From an uncultured Ectothiorhodospiraceae bacterium (lineage in GTDB: Bacteria; Pseudomonadota; Gammaproteobacteria; S012-40), in the NCBI GenBank assembly GCA_945787715.1, contig CALZJE010000005.1:1-64000 (forward strand): a stretch of 64,000 bases of DNA. Direction: 5' to 3'. Below, in pieces: positions 27,288-37,600 of this stretch (position 1 is the stretch's first letter; each line of letters starts with the position of its first letter). A program made the translations under genes and the position numbers. The notes under the pieces are model-generated. The model was not told the DNA's origin. It was given only the letters and a program-made list of their open reading frames with translations, and searched no databases.

Positions 27288-28757
27288 CTAATCTTTAAAT
27301 ACGGGTAATTTAACTAGGGCCCGCCATCGATTGCTTTCCGATTTCGTTGTCTCAAATGGTATAAACAGAAAAAGTAAACTATATATTAGAAATCCAATTG
27401 TTCCAGTAGATATGAGATATAGCCAATCTGGAAGTGAATCAAAGACTTGATTTAATATCATATCATTTACTACCAAGCCAAGAAGTAAAACTATATTTAG
27501 AATCACTGGCGCAGCGAGGGCACTGCGAATATCGGAAAAACGTAATTGTATTAGTTTCATTGCTGCAGTCGTCATCCGAATAGAAAGAAAACTGAAGCAG
27601 ATGAGGGCGCTAATCGCAATGCCAGTTAATCCCCACTCGATTCCAATAAAACATCCAATTATTAGGATGATTATAGCTTCGATCTGAATTTGTATGTCTA
27701 AACCAAGGCGGTTTTGAGCAGCGAGTATCGCACCGGAAGCAGAGTTTAATAATCGAAACATTCCGGCTAAACAAAGAATTTGCAATGGCAATGCGCTTTC
27801 AATCCATTTGTCGCCATAAACAGTGACGATAAATGCCTCTGCACACCAAAAGAGCCCAATAAATATTGGAAGACTATATAGAGTTGTGAGCGTTATGGTT
27901 CGTAAATATAGGTATTTACATTTATCTAGATTTTCTTGTTCTTTAGACAGTGCCCTGAAAATAGTTTGGTACGTTGAACCAGCAACAAGTTCTACTGGGA
28001 TTGCTGCAAGGCTATCTCCTTTGTTGTATAAACCGACCATGCTGGGACCGAACATTCGGCTAATAAATACGTTTGGAGCTTGGTTTCTGATATACACAAG
28101 AATGTCACTCACAGACATCTTGAAGCCGTAACTTCCTAAACGTTTCGCTTTTTCTTTTTCAAATGCGAACAATGGAATCCAGCGCACGGTGAGATAGAGT
28201 GCAATTATATTGGTAATTGTGCCTATTAAGCCACCGAAGAGCAGTGCCCATACTCCCATGCCATACACTGCCATCACAATACTCGCAATGGAGCCAACGA
28301 ACAGTGAGATTAATTGCGCTCTAATCATTGGAGCGAAGCGCATTTCCCTTCGAAGGTAGCTCTTTGGAATACTGACAAATGGACGAAGTAAAAAAGTCAG
28401 AGCGGAGACACGTAAGAGCGTTGTGTAACGTTCGTCGTCAAACCAAATCGAGAAATATGGTGCTATTAGAAAAAAGAACACATATATTAGTAGGCAAATG
28501 ATTAGCTGTAATGTAAAAACGACATGATAGTCTTTTCTCTCCACTGTTTTAGCCTGGATGAGCGCCTCACCCATTCCGCCGCCAGCAATAAATCCAGCGA
28601 CTCCAGTAAATACCGAAATAGTGACAAGCAGCCCAAAATCTTCTGGTACAAGTATTCTGGCGAGAATAATACCAACAGCAAATTTAAATACGCTACTACT
28701 GAGCCCTCCACCAAAAACCCAGGCTGTATTTTTGTGTAACGAAGTTGCTTGGCTCAT
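27288..28757 (-). CDS. Wzx-type polysaccharide flippase (MOP/PST family)
   Basis: The 489-residue protein has about twelve to fourteen membrane spans and almost no soluble parts. The N-terminus has the family pattern ILARILVPEDFGLLVTISVF, followed by GGGMGEALIQ and the RREMRFAPM loop, as in WzxC-like exporters of exopolysaccharide repeat units. It should move lipid-linked repeats across the inner membrane, where the Wzy-like protein at 7042 can polymerise them. It is convergent with the methyltransferase at 26171; the 91-base gap shows no clear hairpin. Confidence 0.9.
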   Translation of the reverse strand: MSQATSLHKNTAWVFGGGLSSSVFKFAVGIILARILVPEDFGLLVTISVFTGVAGFIAGGGMGEALIQAKTVERKDYHVVFTLQLIICLLIYVFFFLIAPYFSIWFDDERYTTLLRVSALTFLLRPFVSIPKSYLRREMRFAPMIRAQLISLFVGSIASIVMAVYGMGVWALLFGGLIGTITNIIALYLTVRWIPLFAFEKEKAKRLGSYGFKMSVSDILVYIRNQAPNVFISRMFGPSMVGLYNKGDSLAAIPVELVAGSTYQTIFRALSKEQENLDKCKYLYLRTITLTTLYSLPIFIGLFWCAEAFIVTVYGDKWIESALPLQILCLAGMFRLLNSASGAILAAQNRLGLDIQIQIEAIIILIIGCFIGIEWGLTGIAISALICFSFLSIRMTTAAMKLIQLRFSDIRSALAAPVILNIVLLLGLVVNDMILNQVFDSLPDWLYLISTGTIGFLIYSLLFLFIPFETTKSESNRWRALVKLPVFKD

Positions 28758-29037
28758 AAATTGTGACGTATTTTTTTGTTACGTTGGATTTTTTTACGCT
28801 TAAAATGCATGGAATTTCTTGGTGAGTCTGGATATTGCCTTATTGAGATTACCTTCTACATCTGTATTCAGCCAGAATTCTTCAAATGATTTTTATGGCT
28901 TTTCAATCCTCGAAATTATTTTGCTTGGTTTATTTCGAGGAGACATTAAGCTAGCGGATAATAGCAAAATTATCATGAATAAAATATGCATTGTTAATGA
29001 ATGTCGACATTCTATTGGATATTCTTTAGTTGAGTAA
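28758..29037. other. Gene-poor spacer beside the second inverted-repeat element
   Basis: There is an open frame of 72 codons on the plus strand (28819-29037), but it has no recognisable similarity or Shine-Dalgarno and I do not call it. On the other side of the element, 29205-29439 is equally empty. These flanks are probably old coding sequence or promoter DNA disrupted by insertion. Confidence 0.4.
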
Positions 29038-29204
29038 CTAGCTCGCATTTCTCACCAGATTCACGGATGATTGATTGCTCCTTGAATCCATAAGAGATTT
29101 TCATCAGTTGGAAATACAACCAGTATTTCACGCCTTCAGAAATTCTCTTATGAACCCAATGCTCTGCGCAATCATTCCGCGATCTGGTGAGAAATGCGGG
29201 CTAG
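29038..29204. mobile_element. 167-bp inverted-repeat element (MITE-like), copy 2
   Basis: It has the same length and order as copy 1 at 6424-6590. The left end 29038-29058 (CTAGCTCGCATTTCTCACC) differs by one base from the perfect repeat; the right end 29184-29204 is exact. The interior differs from copy 1 at about ten positions. The minus-strand open frame is preserved in both copies, with conservative codon changes (V/I, S/A) as well as charge changes (K/E, M/K). It lies upstream of the flippase gene start and downstream of the methyltransferase ending at 29440. Confidence 0.85.
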
Positions 29205-29439
29205 CATACCCAAGATGTTAGAAATATTGGGGTCGAATTTCTTCTTCCGTAGAAAGATCTCAGATATGGGCAAGCGTTAGGATTCATATATTTTGTAAAA
29301 AATACTATCAGGAAGGCTAACATCTCGCAAAGATAGCATGGTATCTGTTACGAAAGTATAAGTGCATATAGTTGTGATAGTTAGGGTTCATATGCATTTG
29401 CATTAAGGTTAATAGCTTACTCTAAAATATGTGAGATGC

Positions 29440-30132
29440 TTAATTAATGTCCCAGATTGAGGTCTGATAGAGATCGAAATTCCCCGGTACCAGCCCATAG
29501 TAATCGTATCTGTTGAATTTTTTAAGCACTCTTTTACCGTATTCATATTTGGGGCGCTCAGAATTGTCAAGCAGGATCTTACCTCCATTTTTAATTCTTT
29601 CAAGCGCGTGTGGAAAACATGAAGCTCTGGATCGGCCGTCTATGCAAATTAAGTCGAAAGAGTTTGGGGGATAGTCCAATATCTTCTTAACGTAGTTTTT
29701 AAAGTCATGTTCATTATATTTGGACATAAATGATGTATAGGAGGATTCGTTGTAATCTATCTTTTCTAAAAGTGGCTTTGGTGGTATGAAGAATAAGTCA
29801 ACATTACCTATCGAGTTCTGTTGCAATATTGAGCTTAAAATATTATACCATTCTTCGTCATGTTCAATTGCAACAACATGCTTAGCGTTTTGTGCAAAAT
29901 ATAACGTTGAAGCGCCACTTCCATATTCAAAGACCAATTTGTTTTTATCAAGATATTCATTTAATTGTTCAATCGCTCGAAAAGTATACCAAGGTAGTTT
30001 GTCCGTGAGAGGGGAGTGCCCTGGCAACAAGCTTTTTATCCATTTTGATGCATAAGGTAGTTCGCGTGGATTATTGATTAGTGCGTTAGTTACTACCGAC
30101 GCCTTAGTTTTTAGCCCTGAAACAGATGCCAT
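29440..30132 (-). CDS. Class I SAM methyltransferase-like protein
   Basis: The 230-residue protein has a Rossmann-type SAM loop, LVFEYGSGASTLYFAQ (about 60-75), then VVAIEHDEEWYNIL, FDLICIDGRSR and GKILLDNSERPKYE. It resembles the small FkbM-like/Methyltransf_24-like proteins common in polysaccharide islands. No membrane segment is predicted by eye. It is the last gene of a leftward group starting at 34107, 46 bases after a TPR protein. The substrate is unknown. Confidence 0.8.
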   Translation of the reverse strand: MASVSGLKTKASVVTNALINNPRELPYASKWIKSLLPGHSPLTDKLPWYTFRAIEQLNEYLDKNKLVFEYGSGASTLYFAQNAKHVVAIEHDEEWYNILSSILQQNSIGNVDLFFIPPKPLLEKIDYNESSYTSFMSKYNEHDFKNYVKKILDYPPNSFDLICIDGRSRASCFPHALERIKNGGKILLDNSERPKYEYGKRVLKKFNRYDYYGLVPGNFDLYQTSIWDIN

Positions 30133-30178
30133 TTTATTTCTCGATATTTGAGCGTTAACTGGTGTTTTATTGACGTTA

Positions 30179-30760
30179 CTATTTTGTTAGTGACTTCAGT
30201 CGTCTTTTAAGAGATTTTGAATTGGGTTTTTGCTTTAATCCTTTTTGAAGAATATCAATAGCGCTTTTTTTATCTCCCAATTCAATGTAAATATCGGCAA
30301 TTTTTCGATATGGAGGTATATAGTCAGCCTTAATTTGTATAGATTGATGGTATTCGGTTATTGCATCTCCGTACTTTTTTAATAATCTAAATACGTCACC
30401 TTTCTTTAAATGTATCTCAGGCATGAGAATAAAACTAGGTTCCGCATGATCAAACATGTAGTCGAGGCCGCCAATTGCGTTATTTAACTCGCGCATCCGG
30501 AGAATTGGCTTTGTCTGTTTATAAGAATTATTAATATGATTTAATGCGCTACAATAATGATGTATGTGGATGAAGTTTTTAGGACCTAATTTATTATTCC
30601 AGGAGGCATAATTGGCAGTATTTTGCTCTCGCGATCTTACTGTGCAATAGGGCGGCAGAGCGGCGTATTCCGCATCTGTTTTTGGGAATGCATACGTTAC
30701 TTCAGCTAATCCGAAAAATATAATCCCGCTAAAGAATAAATATTTTAAATGTTTGATCAT
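30179..30760 (-). CDS. Exported TPR-repeat protein of polysaccharide loci
   Basis: The 193-residue protein has a signal peptide of about 24 residues ending in TYAF. An N-terminal part carries YAALPPYCTVRSRE and NFIHIHHYCSALNHINNS, a pattern I associate with small TPR proteins in exopolysaccharide loci. Two or three tetratricopeptide units follow (KKGDVFRLLKKYGDAITEYHQSI, ADIYIELGDKKSAIDILQKG). It is probably a periplasmic adaptor for assembly or export proteins. AGACCTTAAA precedes the ATG with weak Shine-Dalgarno character. It lies 59 bases after the glycosyltransferase at 30820. Confidence 0.75.
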   Translation of the reverse strand: MIKHLKYLFFSGIIFFGLAEVTYAFPKTDAEYAALPPYCTVRSREQNTANYASWNNKLGPKNFIHIHHYCSALNHINNSYKQTKPILRMRELNNAIGGLDYMFDHAEPSFILMPEIHLKKGDVFRLLKKYGDAITEYHQSIQIKADYIPPYRKIADIYIELGDKKSAIDILQKGLKQKPNSKSLKRRLKSLTK

Positions 30761-30819
30761 TTTAAGGTCTATGTAGTTTAAATTAACGTAAATGAATATA
30801 AAGTTGTTGTTGCGTTCCG

Positions 30820-31794
30820 TTATTTAGTAATTAGTTCCTTGGCTAATTGTGATGTAAGTTTCGGATATACCCGTCGGTAAAATCTGTTTTCTCCTACAAA
30901 GTGTACAAAAGTACCCTTATGAGCTTCATCGGAGTTGTTGCGAGTATGAACAAAGTAATCTTCAACTGGGAGGTCAACTGCACCTTGACCGCATAAGACA
31001 AGTCCGTGAACCGTCTGCTCCGCGCCCCATTTGAATATTTTGTCACCAAATTTCTCGAATAATAATTCGAAAAGTTGTTTTAGTTCATCATACTTAATAG
31101 CATCAGCTTCATAGCCTATGAAACCAGAACAAAATCCTCGTTCATATTTGTAATTACGACTAAGATTTTCGTTTATCTCGCTAAGCGATTCCGTAATCAA
31201 TGTCTGAATATGCTTCCCTTGATTTTGTGTTTGATCAGCAATGATTTTGGATTTGGTTTTCCATTGGCCTTTTGGAGAACGATGGAACCACGGATCGCCA
31301 CCTACCTTACACCAGTCTATCACTCTATCGGGGTATTTCAAGAACAGCGTATCAGTGTCCAGGATAACGATTCGTTTACCTTCTGAAAACAGCGTACAGT
31401 CAAACAATTTTATGTAGCTTGTGTAGCTGCTCCGGACCTTGGATAAAAATGGATCGTTTACCTGTTTGTTGAATGTTTCGTCTGCGAACTGTCGAGTGAT
31501 AATTTTCACACCTGGCAGATGCTTTCGAATAAGATTCATATCCGTTTCTTCTAGGGAACCGTCATCATGAACAACAACGGCAATATCGCTATAAAAACGT
31601 AAAAAAGACTTAATCGCAAATAAGTAGGCATAGAGATACTTATGTGGGACAGCGGAATGAAATGCTGTTGGCGCGTTTGGATTAACAGGTATTGGAGGGC
31701 TCTTTTTAATTTTGCCAAAAAGAAGTGCGTCGCCATATGTATTTAGGAATGGCCCAACTCCACGAAAACTCCAGGGAATAAGTGTTTTTAGCAT
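30820..31794 (-). CDS. GT-A-fold glycosyltransferase-like protein
   Basis: This 324-residue protein is a predicted nucleotide-diphospho-sugar transferase. It contains an early FRFYSDIAVVVHDDGSLEE segment and the donor/metal motif RIVILDTDTLFLKYPD (DTD), then GFCSGFIGYEADAI and FKWGAEQTVHGLVL, and a late VHFVGENRFYRR. It does not fit GT2 closely and looks nearer to the GT8-like or DUF-type transferases in which the metal motif is DxD. The cytoplasmic role would be to add a sugar or decorate the repeat unit. It is part of the leftward group with the GT4 gene at 31899. Confidence 0.7.
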   Translation of the reverse strand: MLKTLIPWSFRGVGPFLNTYGDALLFGKIKKSPPIPVNPNAPTAFHSAVPHKYLYAYLFAIKSFLRFYSDIAVVVHDDGSLEETDMNLIRKHLPGVKIITRQFADETFNKQVNDPFLSKVRSSYTSYIKLFDCTLFSEGKRIVILDTDTLFLKYPDRVIDWCKVGGDPWFHRSPKGQWKTKSKIIADQTQNQGKHIQTLITESLSEINENLSRNYKYERGFCSGFIGYEADAIKYDELKQLFELLFEKFGDKIFKWGAEQTVHGLVLCGQGAVDLPVEDYFVHTRNNSDEAHKGTFVHFVGENRFYRRVYPKLTSQLAKELITK

Positions 31795-31898
31795 GTAAGC
31801 TCCGTTAGTCTATTTATTATTATGTGAATTCTTGAATGACAATCAGGTGAAATATCCTTAAAAATATTGTCCCGGGTAGGCTTTGTGTGATATGGGTT

Positions 31899-33119
31899 TT
31901 AGTTATTCAATATCTGCTCATACACTTTGGTAACACGTTGAACGTGCAAATCAACACTAAATGTTTGTAATGCTTTTTCCCGAGCAGCAGCTCCATATTG
32001 TAATCGCAGATTTGGATTGTTGTAAAATTGTAATATCGCGTTTGCTAGCGCTTGTGCGCTACCTGCTTCAAATAGTAGGGCGTTTATCTCATGATCAGCC
32101 ATTTCCGCGGCTCCACCGTGAGCGGGAGCAACGAGTGGTCGTGCCAATGTCATTGATTCAATCACAACCGTTCCGAGTGGCTCTGGCGTGACAGATGCTG
32201 AAACCACGATATCTAGACCATTATAAACGTGAGGCATGTCTGAAGCATGTCCGGTAAATATTACCGTATCGGAAAGATTTTCTTTGTTTACACGCTCTTT
32301 AAGCTCTTTTTCATAATCGTGGCATTCGTCTGGCGTGCCGCCAACGATTAGCATTTTAAGGCCAGGGATAGTGGATTTAAGTTGCTTAGCAGCATCAAGA
32401 AAGATGCGTTGCCCTTTCCATGGGATTAACAATCCAACCAAACCAACGGCGAATTCATCGTCGCTAATGTCATAGGCATTTCGAAAGACTTTGCCATCGG
32501 CATTCATGTTTAGCTTGTCAAGTTCTAGACCGTCGTAGATAACAGATATTTTATCTGAAGAAACATCGAGTTTCTCGATTTCGTGCGCTACCCAGTGAGA
32601 GACAGAGACAAAGTAATCAGGCTTCTTGTATACCCAATGCATCATGCGAGATCCCTTTTGAGGGCCGCGCACATGTTGAACGATCGGGATGCCCAACTTT
32701 TTACCAACAAATATACCGGCACGATTGCACAACGGTTCGTTATTTAGATGGATAATGTCCGGCTCGAAATTTTTTGCGCATTTCAATAATCCACGATAGA
32801 AAGGGTAGTAGTTGACTATATCGTCAATACGAGAAAGCATTTGGTTTAAAACGAACCTAAGTCCTGGTACATATGATATCCAACGCGTTTTGAATAGTCT
32901 TTCACGCATGCTCACCACGTCGATTCGCCGATCTGGAATGTGCTGCCATGCTGACTCGTTCGCTATACCTTCGTACTCTTGACCGGTGCGACTTGTGACT
33001 ACCAATGGTTCATATTTAGTTTTATCCAAGTTGCGCACTAAGTGGCGCAGGCAGATGATTGCTCCACCGTAGCCAATACCGTTTTCAACATAAAGGATGC
33101 GAGTTTTTTTTTCGTTCAT
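31899..33119 (-). CDS. GT4-family glycosyltransferase
   Basis: This 406-residue GT-B enzyme has the N-terminal loop RILYVENGIGYGGAIICLRH, an acceptor region with HLNNEPLCNRAGIFVG and HVRGPQKGSR, then VGLVGLLIPWKGQRIFLDA, LIVGGTPDEC and the donor site ASVTPEPLGTVVIESMTLAR (an EPxxxxxIE form of EX7E). The usual APAHGGAAEM loop follows. It acts in the cytoplasm on lipid-linked intermediates. It lies 31 bases downstream of a GT2 gene in the same orientation. Confidence 0.88.
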   Translation of the reverse strand: MNEKKTRILYVENGIGYGGAIICLRHLVRNLDKTKYEPLVVTSRTGQEYEGIANESAWQHIPDRRIDVVSMRERLFKTRWISYVPGLRFVLNQMLSRIDDIVNYYPFYRGLLKCAKNFEPDIIHLNNEPLCNRAGIFVGKKLGIPIVQHVRGPQKGSRMMHWVYKKPDYFVSVSHWVAHEIEKLDVSSDKISVIYDGLELDKLNMNADGKVFRNAYDISDDEFAVGLVGLLIPWKGQRIFLDAAKQLKSTIPGLKMLIVGGTPDECHDYEKELKERVNKENLSDTVIFTGHASDMPHVYNGLDIVVSASVTPEPLGTVVIESMTLARPLVAPAHGGAAEMADHEINALLFEAGSAQALANAILQFYNNPNLRLQYGAAAREKALQTFSVDLHVQRVTKVYEQILNN

Positions 33120-33150
33120 ATATGTATAACTATTAGTTGTCGTTGATTAT

Positions 33151-34107
33151 TTAGCTTAGCAGTTGCTTGATTCTTCGTGCTGTCCGGATCATTGGTGTCG
33201 GCAGTAAGCAGGCTATAAAATATTTCAGAGCGCGATAGTTTAAGCGCTCTTTCAATGAGCGCCAAAAATTCGTACGAGCCTTTACATAATCGGCCATATC
33301 GAATTGCCGGTATCCTAGGTCAGTCATGGCTCGGGCGACAAAAGCGTTAGGATTTGCACCCTGACTTCTCAGTTTCTCTGCACCCCAATCCCTAGCTGCT
33401 TGCATTACCTTGATTAGGTCTACAAGCATAGGGGTAATATCCTTGGTTAGATTTGTTTCATGCTCCCGTTTCAGTTCATGCACCTTAGGCACCATAGCAA
33501 TCTCGTGCTCCACTGCAATACGGCCCCATAATTCAAGGTCTTCTCCATACTTGATGTCGGATCGAAAACCTCCGGCTTTAGTCAGTACCTCGCGCTTCAC
33601 CAATACGGTGCTGGTGGGGATGAAGTTCTTTTCCAGTAGTCGTCTGAGAGCATCTTGCACGGGTTTGCCATTTAATTTTTGGAAAAAGCTCAACAATCCA
33701 TGATGTTCTAATAGTGATGGAATGAGTATATTGCCCTCTTTATCAGTGATCGCTGTATCAGAAGCGACTAACGCAATATCTGGACAATTATTGAAGCACA
33801 TCACTTGCTCCGCCAACTTTTCGCTAGTCCATTGGTCATCAGCATCACAAAAGGCAACTAGGTCACCACTGGCCTCGGCAATACCCTTATTGCGCGCAGA
33901 AGAGGGACCGCTATTTTGTTGACGAATATATATGAGATCGCTCCCAAGTGTGTAGATTTTTTCATGAGTATCATCTGTGGAGCCGTCATCAACAATGATG
34001 ATCTCGCTCACGGGATAGCTTTGCGTTCTGATGCTCTTTAGCGTATCAGGCAAAAAGTCAATATTGTTATAAGTTGGTATAACAACACTAATTGTTGGTT
34101 GCGTCAA
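33151..34107 (-). CDS. GT2-family glycosyltransferase
   Basis: This 318-residue GT-A enzyme starts ISVVIPTYNNIDFLPDTLKS, with SEIIIVDDGSTDDTHEKI near 35-52 and the metal motif LVAFCDADDQWTSEKL near 87-102. EVLTKAGGFRSDIKYGEDLE follows. The start is TTG at 34107: a stop codon lies just upstream in frame and no ATG follows before the first conserved strand. It is the first gene of the leftward group 34107-29440. The 523 bases behind it hold a decayed IS200 element. Confidence 0.87.
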   Translation of the reverse strand: MTQPTISVVIPTYNNIDFLPDTLKSIRTQSYPVSEIIIVDDGSTDDTHEKIYTLGSDLIYIRQQNSGPSSARNKGIAEASGDLVAFCDADDQWTSEKLAEQVMCFNNCPDIALVASDTAITDKEGNILIPSLLEHHGLLSFFQKLNGKPVQDALRRLLEKNFIPTSTVLVKREVLTKAGGFRSDIKYGEDLELWGRIAVEHEIAMVPKVHELKREHETNLTKDITPMLVDLIKVMQAARDWGAEKLRSQGANPNAFVARAMTDLGYRQFDMADYVKARTNFWRSLKERLNYRALKYFIACLLPTPMIRTARRIKQLLS

Positions 34108-34324
34108 AACTTACTACCATAATCATCAAGTCATCAAATTTTATATCGAATGGCTTTATTCCGCAAGGCGATATCTAGGCAAATATTTGTTTTATAACGA
34201 TCTTTTCGCATTGTTACTACTTTTTTAACTTGTGCTTGATCATTTGATTGAATATTGGAAATCCACCATCTCTTGGCTATGAAACACAAATAGGCCTTTG
34301 GCAAAATCTCGTGCAGAGAAGGAC

Positions 34325-34374
34325 AATGGCCTCTCTTTGAGCTGGCAAGATTTCAAGTACTTTAGGAGGCCATT
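34325..34374. repeat. Inverted repeat, possible IS200 left-end hairpin
   Basis: AATGGCCTC (34325-34333) and GAGGCCATT (34366-34374) are perfect inverted copies around a 32-base loop. They lie about 10 bases before the recognisable tnpA remnant and could be the subterminal hairpin that IS200/IS605 elements carry at their left end. Confidence 0.45.
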
Positions 34375-34384
34375 AAGTGAGACT

Positions 34385-34638
34385 GGCAAAGCCTAGCTCA
34401 CGTTGTACATTATTGCAAATATCACGCTTTATTTATTCCTGAGTACTGGCAAGAATCGATTTACGGTACACTAAGGAAAGATATCGGGCGGTATATTGCG
34501 AGAGCTGTGACATCAACAATATGGATATTCATGGGTTATCAGTAGGTGAAACAAAATTTTACTCAGTGTTAATTCTGGACTCGAGAGTATTGTGTGAGCA
34601 CTGTCGGTTCGGATGAGCTATCTGCTTACCTTATTTGC
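34385..34638 (+). pseudogene. Decayed IS200-type transposase with an internal deletion
   Basis: One frame reads AHVVHYCKYHALFIPEYWQE and then SIYGTLRKDIGRYIARA, a good match to the N-terminus of IS200-family TnpA. It then stops at 34545. From 34585, another frame reads EYCVSTVGSDELSAYL, matching the C-terminal YxVSTVGxDE...AYI motif of the same family. The HUH motif and most of the central part are missing between them. The element is therefore dead, with an internal deletion and frameshift. Its tail runs into the end of the VanZ-heparinase gene (stop at 34631). Confidence 0.75.
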
Positions 34639-37600
34639 CCATCAATGTTTTCGCTATGTCCTCATCAATATTCCATATTACTTCGCCGTTTGGTGTTCTT
34701 ACGGCAAGCGACTTGTTATTATTGCTATTGAATATTCGAGTCATTATTTCTCCTCGTTTCTGAACTCCAGGAACTAGAATGACTAGAAATTCATCATTAG
34801 TCGATTGGTTTTGAGGGCTAACTTCTATACGCCACTTACCTGGTTCAGGTTTATTTTGTTTTTGTTTCGTTTTTTGCCATACTTTTCCATTTTCGTCATA
34901 ATTTCGATCATCGACAAAAAATTCGAAACCATTCCCGCCTACTATATTTATATAGGAATATTTCGGAAGTAGTATTTGGCCCTCTACTACACTTCCTTTA
35001 GAAAATGTTGTGAAGTAATTGTTATTTTTATTGATAATGGGTTCTTCTATTGAATGTAATAACCATCGTTTACGAAATTCGCTCGAAGTAGATTCTACTT
35101 CGTCATATATAACAATATAGTCATTGCGCTTGTCATAAGCGAAGTAACGTATTAAGTTTTCGACACGTCGTGTTCGGTGAGAAAAGCTATTTTTACCAGA
35201 TAATCGATTTGTGTACGCAGGGGTAAGGTCAGCGATAACTACTATGCGATCATCGTTGTCCTCGTAATGAAGGATTTCCGCAGTATGATATATGTCTTGC
35301 TTTAGTTTCCATTCATTTACATCAAGAGGTGCAGCATCAACACCCCATCCCGAACCTATTCGGCGTTGTCCTCCGTCATTTGCGAAATTTCTTTCTTTTC
35401 CATCTTCCCCGATTACCGGTATGTTGTCGTCTGGGTCGTGTATTAAAACGGTATTATGGGCAATAGTTTGATAAGTGTAATTCATGTGATGATCAGAGCC
35501 GTACTTTGGTCCATAAAGCCCGCTATCGATAGCCAGGGGGGCGCCTTTAAATATGGTAAATGCGCCCTGATCCAGATGGCTATGTGACCAGTAATTGTTA
35601 CCAGCTTTAAAAGTTACATACGTAGCTTCTTCGGACCAATCACTACGAATTACAATCATCCCAATACCATCAAAAAATTTCGTTAAGGGTAACTTTGTAA
35701 CAGCGTTTGGATCGTAATAATTTTCGTTTGTAAGTGGTCCCCAGGGCCACGAAGTCGGCATGTATGGTTTCGGTTTTCCTTTGAAGCTATACGCGGCTTT
35801 ATGGGAGTACTCAATCGCTAATGCTAATCGGTCCGGGACATGCCGATCAAAGAATCCTGCATCTCCCCATCGAAAATGCGTACCATCGGGTCTAGTTCGA
35901 TATATCAAGAAATCGAGAAAACCTCGTATACCTGATTCAGTTTTGAAGAAATCCTCTCCAGTTGCTGTCCGCCACATGTTCGGGAGCTGGTATATTGCTT
36001 GACCAATTCCGATGCCGACGTATTCGCCTCCTTCGTGCCATCCTCCATTTTTACCCATCACTTGCCGCCATAAAGGTATTACCCGGTTTTTCCACATATC
36101 TGCTGTGAAAGCCATTACAAGGTCGCCTCTTAAATCGTCTTTGTATAGCGCAATTGAGCAGGCCATAAGCGCTTGAAAGGGACTGTTATATAAATACACA
36201 TTGTATGGAGATAGTTTATCTTTTCTAATGTATTCGATTAAGTAATTACAGCCTTCAACCAACTTTTCGCGCAATTGAGTTCTTTGTTGCTTGCTCCAGT
36301 AGTAGTAAAGCCAATCATAGGCTTGTGCAAGTGGTTTTCCTTGTATGTGTCCTCGCCAACCGAATTTAAGTTCCATTAGGCGAGTGAAAAGCAAATTGAG
36401 ATCTTGGCTTTCCGGTTCCATGAATGCCATTTGTATAACAGATTCGAAAGCACCTTCTCCTCCTTTGGCTCTTCGGAGATGGTGAGAGATATAACCAGGA
36501 TTATGGATTTTGAGTAAATTGATGTCTTGTGCGCTGGGCGCAGGGAGTCGCGGATGTTTCTCTTTGAAGTTAGGTAAAGAGACCGCTGGCAGTTTGTGCG
36601 GACTGAGCCATTCGTGTTTTGAGCTGGATGATTCAACGCTGGTATTAAGTGTGTTGAAAAAAAATACTGTGATGACTGAAATAGCTACAATAATGCTTAA
36701 GCTGGATATTAATAGTATCCTGTGCATGCTCTGGGCTGGTTTTATTGGCTCGGCGTTTATTGTTTTGTTTTCTTTCTTCTCATTTAGATTGATGAGCCAA
36801 TTGCCGAATAGAAAAGCTGAACAAACAGCAATAACGGCGATAATAATGTTGGTCGGATCTGGATGTTCGCCAGCAATGAAAAATTTTCCACTCTCTATGG
36901 CTATGGAAATAATCATTGTGATTAGAGCAAGGGGTACAAGTGATGCCCTAAGAAGAGGAGTGCGCCCGGTTTTATACCACAGCCAATAGCCTACCCCAAG
37001 TGGTAGGTAGCTGGAAGCTTGTGCAAGTAAACTTTTTGCAGCTTCTGTTTCAGATGTAAAATAATGGTAGTAAAAAGGTATAAAACGAATATCTTCCAGC
37101 TTTGCTTGGGCTGCTGGAAGGGAAATCCAAGGTTTTAAAAACCAATCATTGATAAGTAATAGGGTAACCACATAAACAGGCGACCCAATAAGTAGGGCTG
37201 TGCGAATCCACCTTGCATAACGCTTTATTTGAGGTAATGTAGGCAGGCTCTGAATATGGCTGCCGATATAGATACCGAGAGTTTTCGTAATCACAGATGT
37301 AGCGGTCGTTACGCCTGAAGCAAGAAAAAAATGTATTGCCTCCAATGCTAGAGCGATAGATAAGCTTAATAATATCTTGATGGATCGAGGTGTTAAGTAT
37401 ATTGAAAAAATAAGCTTAGTTAACAACACCCCTATCGGGATAGCTGCAGCAAATTCGATTAGCCATTGGCTGCTGCAAGCAGCTAAGTTCCCGCATTCAC
37501 TGAATCCCCAGCCATCCAAATTTTCTCTTATTTTCCACTGGAATTCTGCAATAGAGATCAGGAAGTCAAATGGGAAAAGTGAGGAAAATAGGTAGATAAT

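Noticed and set aside
28819-29037. 72-codon open frame on the plus strand
   Set aside because: It has no similarity that I recognise and no ribosome-binding site, and it ends at a repeat element.
36510-36989. 159-codon open frame opposite the VanZ-heparinase gene
   Set aside because: It is antisense to a clearly conserved membrane region, and its hydrophobic translation follows from the opposite strand's membrane codons.
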